NCBI RefSeq assembly: GCF_009870125.1
Contig: NC_046683.1
Span: 60,031,869 to 60,095,868 of the forward strand
Origin: Drosophila pseudoobscura
Lineage: Eukaryota; Arthropoda; Insecta; Diptera; Drosophilidae
DNA: 64,000 nucleotides
Direction of reading: 5' to 3'
Of this stretch, positions 59,836 through 64,000 are shown piece after piece. The stretch's first letter is position 1. Every line of letters begins with the position of its first letter. The notes beneath the pieces were generated by a model. It made no database searches and was not told where the DNA came from. It was given only the letters and a program-made list of their open reading frames with translations. Position numbers and translations under genes: made by a program.

Positions 59836-62306
59836 CGAGTATTATTTTGTTTTTACAAAGTGGGCGTGTCGAATTGCGGTAATTTATTAAGTGTTTTTCT
59901 TTCCCACTCTGTTTAATTGCCGCTCAGATGATGATTTACGAGTGTCTTTCGCTTTGTCTTTCGTCTCTCCTCTCGACTGGAAGCTCTCTGACTTTCACCT
60001 CAAGTGAAATTACGGCCTAATGACTAAACATTTCTTTTAATTAGAAGACTCATCTCTGAGAAAAAAACAGCAAAAACAACAACAACGGAACAGGAAGAGT
60101 TTCTTCAACTTATTTTCTTTGTTCTTTTTTTGTTAAGGTTTATTCATTACAAAAAATGTTGATCCGACACTTGGGGGCTCCAAAGAGATTAACATTGAGT
60201 TTTTCTGCGTTCTGCCGGGCGACGGGTCGGTCATTGACGGATGTCGAATTCTCGCATATTCTTAGAAGACATTTTCTGTGCATAAAATATTCCCAGATAT
60301 ATGGACTTCTTTTTTTATTTGGAGGAAGACTTTCCAAAAAACCTTTTTCGCAAACTCCAAAAAAAAAGCTTTCACAAACCCTTTTGGCCCGTTATTTTGA
60401 CATTTTGTGGAAGTTTCTTGTCGAACCTTTTTTGGGGGCACGCTGAAGCTGACGCTGACGCTGACTCACCTGAAGCGTCCATCTGCCACATGCAACGATG
60501 CTGCAGCGTTGCAACACGGCGTTGCAGCGAATTAATTTATCAGCATTTACCGCTACAGTGTCAACGCCACAGAGGGGACACAGCGGAGGAGAGAAGAGAA
60601 GTTTTTGCAGCATTAAAAGGCAATAAATTTGTGGGTCCAACCAGCGGCCCGGACCGACCAACTTCCAAGAAGCTGGAGCGCAACTTGATATAGCCAAACA
60701 TTTTTGAATACCCGACAATTTGTTTGTGTCTGTGGCTGTGGCTGTGTCTGAAGAAAAACCTCTGCGCCGAGAGACCAAAGTTTGATTTATGCGTTGCGAT
60801 GCTCAATGGGCGATATGGAACACAAACCGAACGGAATGGAACGGAGCGGAGCGGGCCAACGGCAACTGGCCAAGGAAGTCCGTCCGTCGCCTCTGTCAAA
60901 TTTCCATGGCCCAAACGACCGGGCACGACTACCAAATGCGATCGGTGGCCTGCCTGCCTGCCCGCCTGCCTGCCTGCCGGTTAAATGCAGCCAAAAACAT
61001 AAATTATAGACCAGGGCTAAGACTAGAAAGAAAAAACACAACCATCAAACAAGGCCCGTTTGTTTTTGGCCCACTGTGCCCTCTGCAGCTTCTCTCTTTT
61101 CTGATGTTTACCAACACTTACCGAAAGTCCCGCGCCGCCGTCGACAAACATGCTGCCGCGTCAGTGCTGCGCCTTTGTCTCGTAAATTTTAAACATTTTT
61201 ATTATAAAAGCCAGCTCTGGGTTCAGTTCCTGCCGCCGCTGCTGCTTATTTCTCACACAATGCGAATGCGAATGCGAATGTCATTTATTTGTATGCACAT
61301 TTCGAAGCAGAATTTGATTAATTACGGATGTACAATACAGTATTTATAAGTACACGAGTCCACGTACCCGTGCAATACAAAAGCGGAAGAGCTGCGCTGC
61401 CCAGATTACGATTAATCGTTTCAAGCTCTATGTTTTGTGCTTTACTTTTATTTTCATAGCACAAAGCACAAGTTTTGTAAGACACGATTCCTTGATTGTA
61501 ATGTTATTCTATTTATTGTTTGTCTGAAGGTTTCTGCATTATCTGGCTGCTGGCACGGCCCTGACACCACTTGTCGTGTGCTGGGCTGCTCGTAAAACGA
61601 TTAAAATCTGTAAAATCTTTGAAATATGTAATCAATTGTCTAACGATTCCTCCTGCAGTGTGCCAAAGCATGAAATACCTCCCATGGCGCCCTGATAGTT
61701 TCGCATGGCATTACAAATACTCTGAATGGTCTTCCGGGGAGTGGGTAGTGGGTAGGGGGGACTAGTCACACTCAATTGCTGTCAAGTGCTTTGCAGAACC
61801 CTGCAGACTGCCATCTCAACTGGAAGTATTTGGGGTGGGGAAGGGGTGGTTATGGGTTATCCAAGCGAAATGTCAAGGCAATTAGTTCCAATCGACTGGC
61901 GCTAGATACAAATTCGTTCGTCTCTCTGTCGATCTTTAGCGATCTTTTTCTTGAATGCTCTGCCGCTCTGCCGCAAGAGGTTGTGTAAGAGAGCGAGAGA
62001 GCGAGAGAGACAGGGAGATAATGCTTTCGATGCCACATGTGTCTTTTGTTTTTATGATTCTGTGTGCTACTTAAATTTCATGGAATTGTTTGTCTGCCTT
62101 GTTTTTTTTTAATGAGCCATTAAAATGTTTGGGGAATTGTAGTACATTTTGCTCGACAAAAAAAGTTTATTTTTATTTTTATTTTAGTGGAGGTTTTATT
62201 TTTTGTGGGATATACATGAGTATATAATGGACATTATTTGATCAAAGCTAATCCCGAATGCATATATATATTAGGTATATTTATACACTCTTATGTTTAA
62301 CAATTG

Positions 62307-62337
62307 TTTTTTTTTTCTTTTCTACTTTTAGGTAAGT
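62307..62337 (+). promoter_or_regulatory. Recursive splice site (zero-length exon)
   Basis: A long pyrimidine tract (62306-62329, broken only by ACTTTT) ends in TTTTAG, which is joined directly to GTAAGTC. The 3' and 5' splice sites therefore abut at 62331/62332. This is the consensus for recursive splicing in long Drosophila introns, where the intron is removed in steps. It implies a plus-strand intron spanning this point. That agrees with the donors at 49545 and 54856 and with the absence of the next exon. Confidence 0.75.
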
Positions 62338-63167
62338 CTTGGTTCCCATTTACATCTTTTGTAGAAGAAAACTTCACACTTTTGTGGGTAAATATTTGAA
62401 TGGTGAAACCTTTTAGGCCAAACCCCATAATTTGGTCAACCAACAGAAGGTTAGATCATCCGCCGAGCTTCAGAGCCCACGAACGGGTATAGGAAATAGG
62501 AAGTATTCCGCCTGGAAACCACTCGCTTGTACCACATTTTGTCGCACGAACTAAACAAAAAGACGAGACTGTCTGCTGTCGAATCGCTTCATTTGCCAAA
62601 TCATTAAACACAATTAGTCGTGTGTTCTCTCATAACCAGTTTAGCTGCCAAATCCTTCAACTAATTGGCTGGAAGAACAACAAAGGGAACAGAGCAGCCT
62701 ACCTGTGTCTACCGCCCCAATTCATACGATAATTCAAACATCGGTTCCGAGAACAGTCGAATGTGTGGACACAATATTTCATAAATGTCTGGCTTCCTTT
62801 TGGGCTGAATTTGGCTTTGCTTTCGTTTCGTTTCGAACACACAAAATGCACAAAAAGCATAGCAGAAGATACAATTAACCTTCAGGTTCAGGTTCAGTTC
62901 GGCGGTAGAACTGAATTGTATTTTGTTTTCTGTTGTTTTTTGGTTGCGCAAATACAACGTACAGCGACAGCAACGCTGACAGCAGCAGTAACAGGCAACA
63001 GCAACAGCAACAACGACTCGACTTTGTATCTAAAATCAACAAGTTCACGACGACACAAGCAAAACCACAGAGCCACAGAGCCACAGAGCCGCAGAACCAC
63101 AGAAAGATAAAAACTTTTAAGCGTCAGGCAAATAGACACCGATACTAATACACATAAATGCCCCCAC

Positions 63168-63207
63168 TACCGCCCCGCCCCGCCCCGCCACGCCACGCCA
63201 CGCCACA
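63168..63207. repeat. (CCGCC/CCACG)n GC-rich pentamer repeat
   Basis: CGCCC and then CACGC units in tandem, an unusually GC-rich simple repeat for this window. Confidence 0.85.
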
Positions 63208-63414
63208 CCACCCATTCATTGCCAGACGTTTGCCAAGAAGGCAAACAGAACCCCAGGCCCAAAGCCCAGGGCCCAGAGCGAACCTCTGGCAAACCCCATT
63301 TGAGTGACAAGTCGAACCAGATAATTTACTCAATTTACTCGCTTACTCAATGGCTTAAACTTCTGTGATCTACATATACATATATCTATAGTAGATCTGT
63401 GGTGAAAGAGGGTG

Positions 63415-63530
63415 TGTGTAACGCCCAGAAGGAAGCGTTTCCGACCCCATTAAGTGTATATATTTTTGATCAGCATCAATAGACGAGTCGATAGAGCCAA
63501 GTCTGTCCACGCCTAGTCCTCAGAGACTAT
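63415..63530. mobile_element. DINE-1-like remnant
   Basis: AACGCCCAGAAGGAAGCGTTT, followed by CCGACCCCAT, TATATATTTTTGATCAGC and ATCAATAGACGAGTCGATA, is a block I recognise as conserved in many Drosophila DINE-1/Helitron-type repeats. Only the central part is present, so this is an old fragment inside the long intron. Confidence 0.5.
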
Positions 63531-64000
63531 CCAGACTTCCCGCTCTTTAAATTTGGGAGCATTCTCTTCGCACTTTGCTGGCAGAGCGATGAGCGGAGTT
63601 GGAGGCAGGAAACTGCATCTATACACACCATATATCTACCTAAATCTACATCTTTATCTCGAGTAAAACGTAGGAGCTTTCACCCGACACCCAGGGAGAG
63701 CCTCAAAGAGAGCTAGCTCCTTGCATGTATCTTGTATCTTTTGGTGATGATGTCGTTACTTACCCACGGGACACGACACCGCTAATGGAGGAATTCGATT
63801 ACTTTAGTGAGTAATGGCACTGGAAATCGATCCTGCAGCGAATTGGATTTCGTATATTCGTATTTTTAATCGCAATTCAATACGACTCGTATTCGGGTCG
63901 CCGTTGCCCCCGTAATGGAATACCATATTTCGACTTCAAGTTACAGCCAGAAACAAAGTCAAGTTAAGGGCACAGTTCCACGGGTTGTTGGTTGTGGGGT

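Larger units (their letters stand above)
54857..62300. other. Long intron; no exon recognised
   Basis: Contains CAGG-type tetramers (57441-57480), an AAT run (57768-57787), a GT run (58264-58287), an ATT run (59818-59835) and a second CTGC array (60950-60979). Frames of up to 273 codons (55469-56290) are low-complexity and have frames of similar size opposite them, so they are not called. Confidence 0.5.
62341..64000. other. Rest of the long intron up to the window edge
   Basis: Apart from the GC-rich repeat and the mobile-element fragment, no exon is supported. CAA/CAG repeats at about 62985-63015 and CACAGAGC repeats at 63068-63095 are present. A seven-codon ATG frame at 63785-63806 before a GTGAGT donor is noted as a finding only. 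Confidence 0.45.

Noticed and set aside
60455..60475. CTTCAG abutting GTGAGT on the minus strand, considered as a recursive site
   Set aside because: No pyrimidine tract upstream, and the donor is probably chance next to a GTCAGC repeat.
60789..61349. 186-codon plus-strand frame
   Set aside because: Crosses the CTGC array and GCGAAT repeats; chance frame.

Overview
This is nuclear DNA of a fruit fly (Drosophila). The signs are long gene-poor stretches full of CAG/CAA, CA/GT and AT microsatellites, short introns of 57-58 bp with GT..AG ends, DINE-1/INE-1-like repeats, and fly genes recognisable by protein. The repeat flavour and mosaic structure would fit the obscura group, but the sequence alone does not fix the species. 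Most of the 64 kb is intronic or intergenic; nearly all long open frames are chance low-complexity frames.

Layout. At 7.85-8.9 kb on the minus strand lies the 5' end of a NOS1AP/CAPON-type PTB-domain adaptor: a TATA-like box, a candidate untranslated exon, and an exon ending with the first 34 codons. Its other exons must lie beyond the left edge. At 17.6-19.5 kb (plus) is an intact single-exon divergent ionotropic receptor. A 23-nt microexon candidate lies at 30.2 kb (minus). A small coding-exon candidate at 32.9 kb (plus) is followed closely by an intact tRNA-Pro(TGG) at 33.1 kb. At 38.1-39.5 kb is a tandem pair of DUF1091 (ML-like secreted) genes.

Right after these, 39.7-44.3 kb is the most unusual part. 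It is an island of promoter-motif remnants, a diverged 187-bp tandem repeat, broken pieces of three unrelated housekeeping genes in one orientation (Mcm7, a TRMT2A-type tRNA uracil-5 methyltransferase, and RpS9), and DINE-1/Helitron-like fragments. Retained introns show the pieces were copied as DNA rather than through mRNA.

From about 45 kb to the right edge the window appears to hold the 5' part of a very long plus-strand gene. It has a 988-nt coding exon at 48.6 kb (acidic, Ser/Gln-rich, unrecognised), a possible alternative first coding exon at 54.6 kb, and a textbook recursive-splice (zero-length exon) site at 62,331/62,332. The exon candidates at 32.9, 48.6 and 54.6 kb all end in phase 1 after a G, as expected if they are alternative starts joined to one common exon beyond the window.
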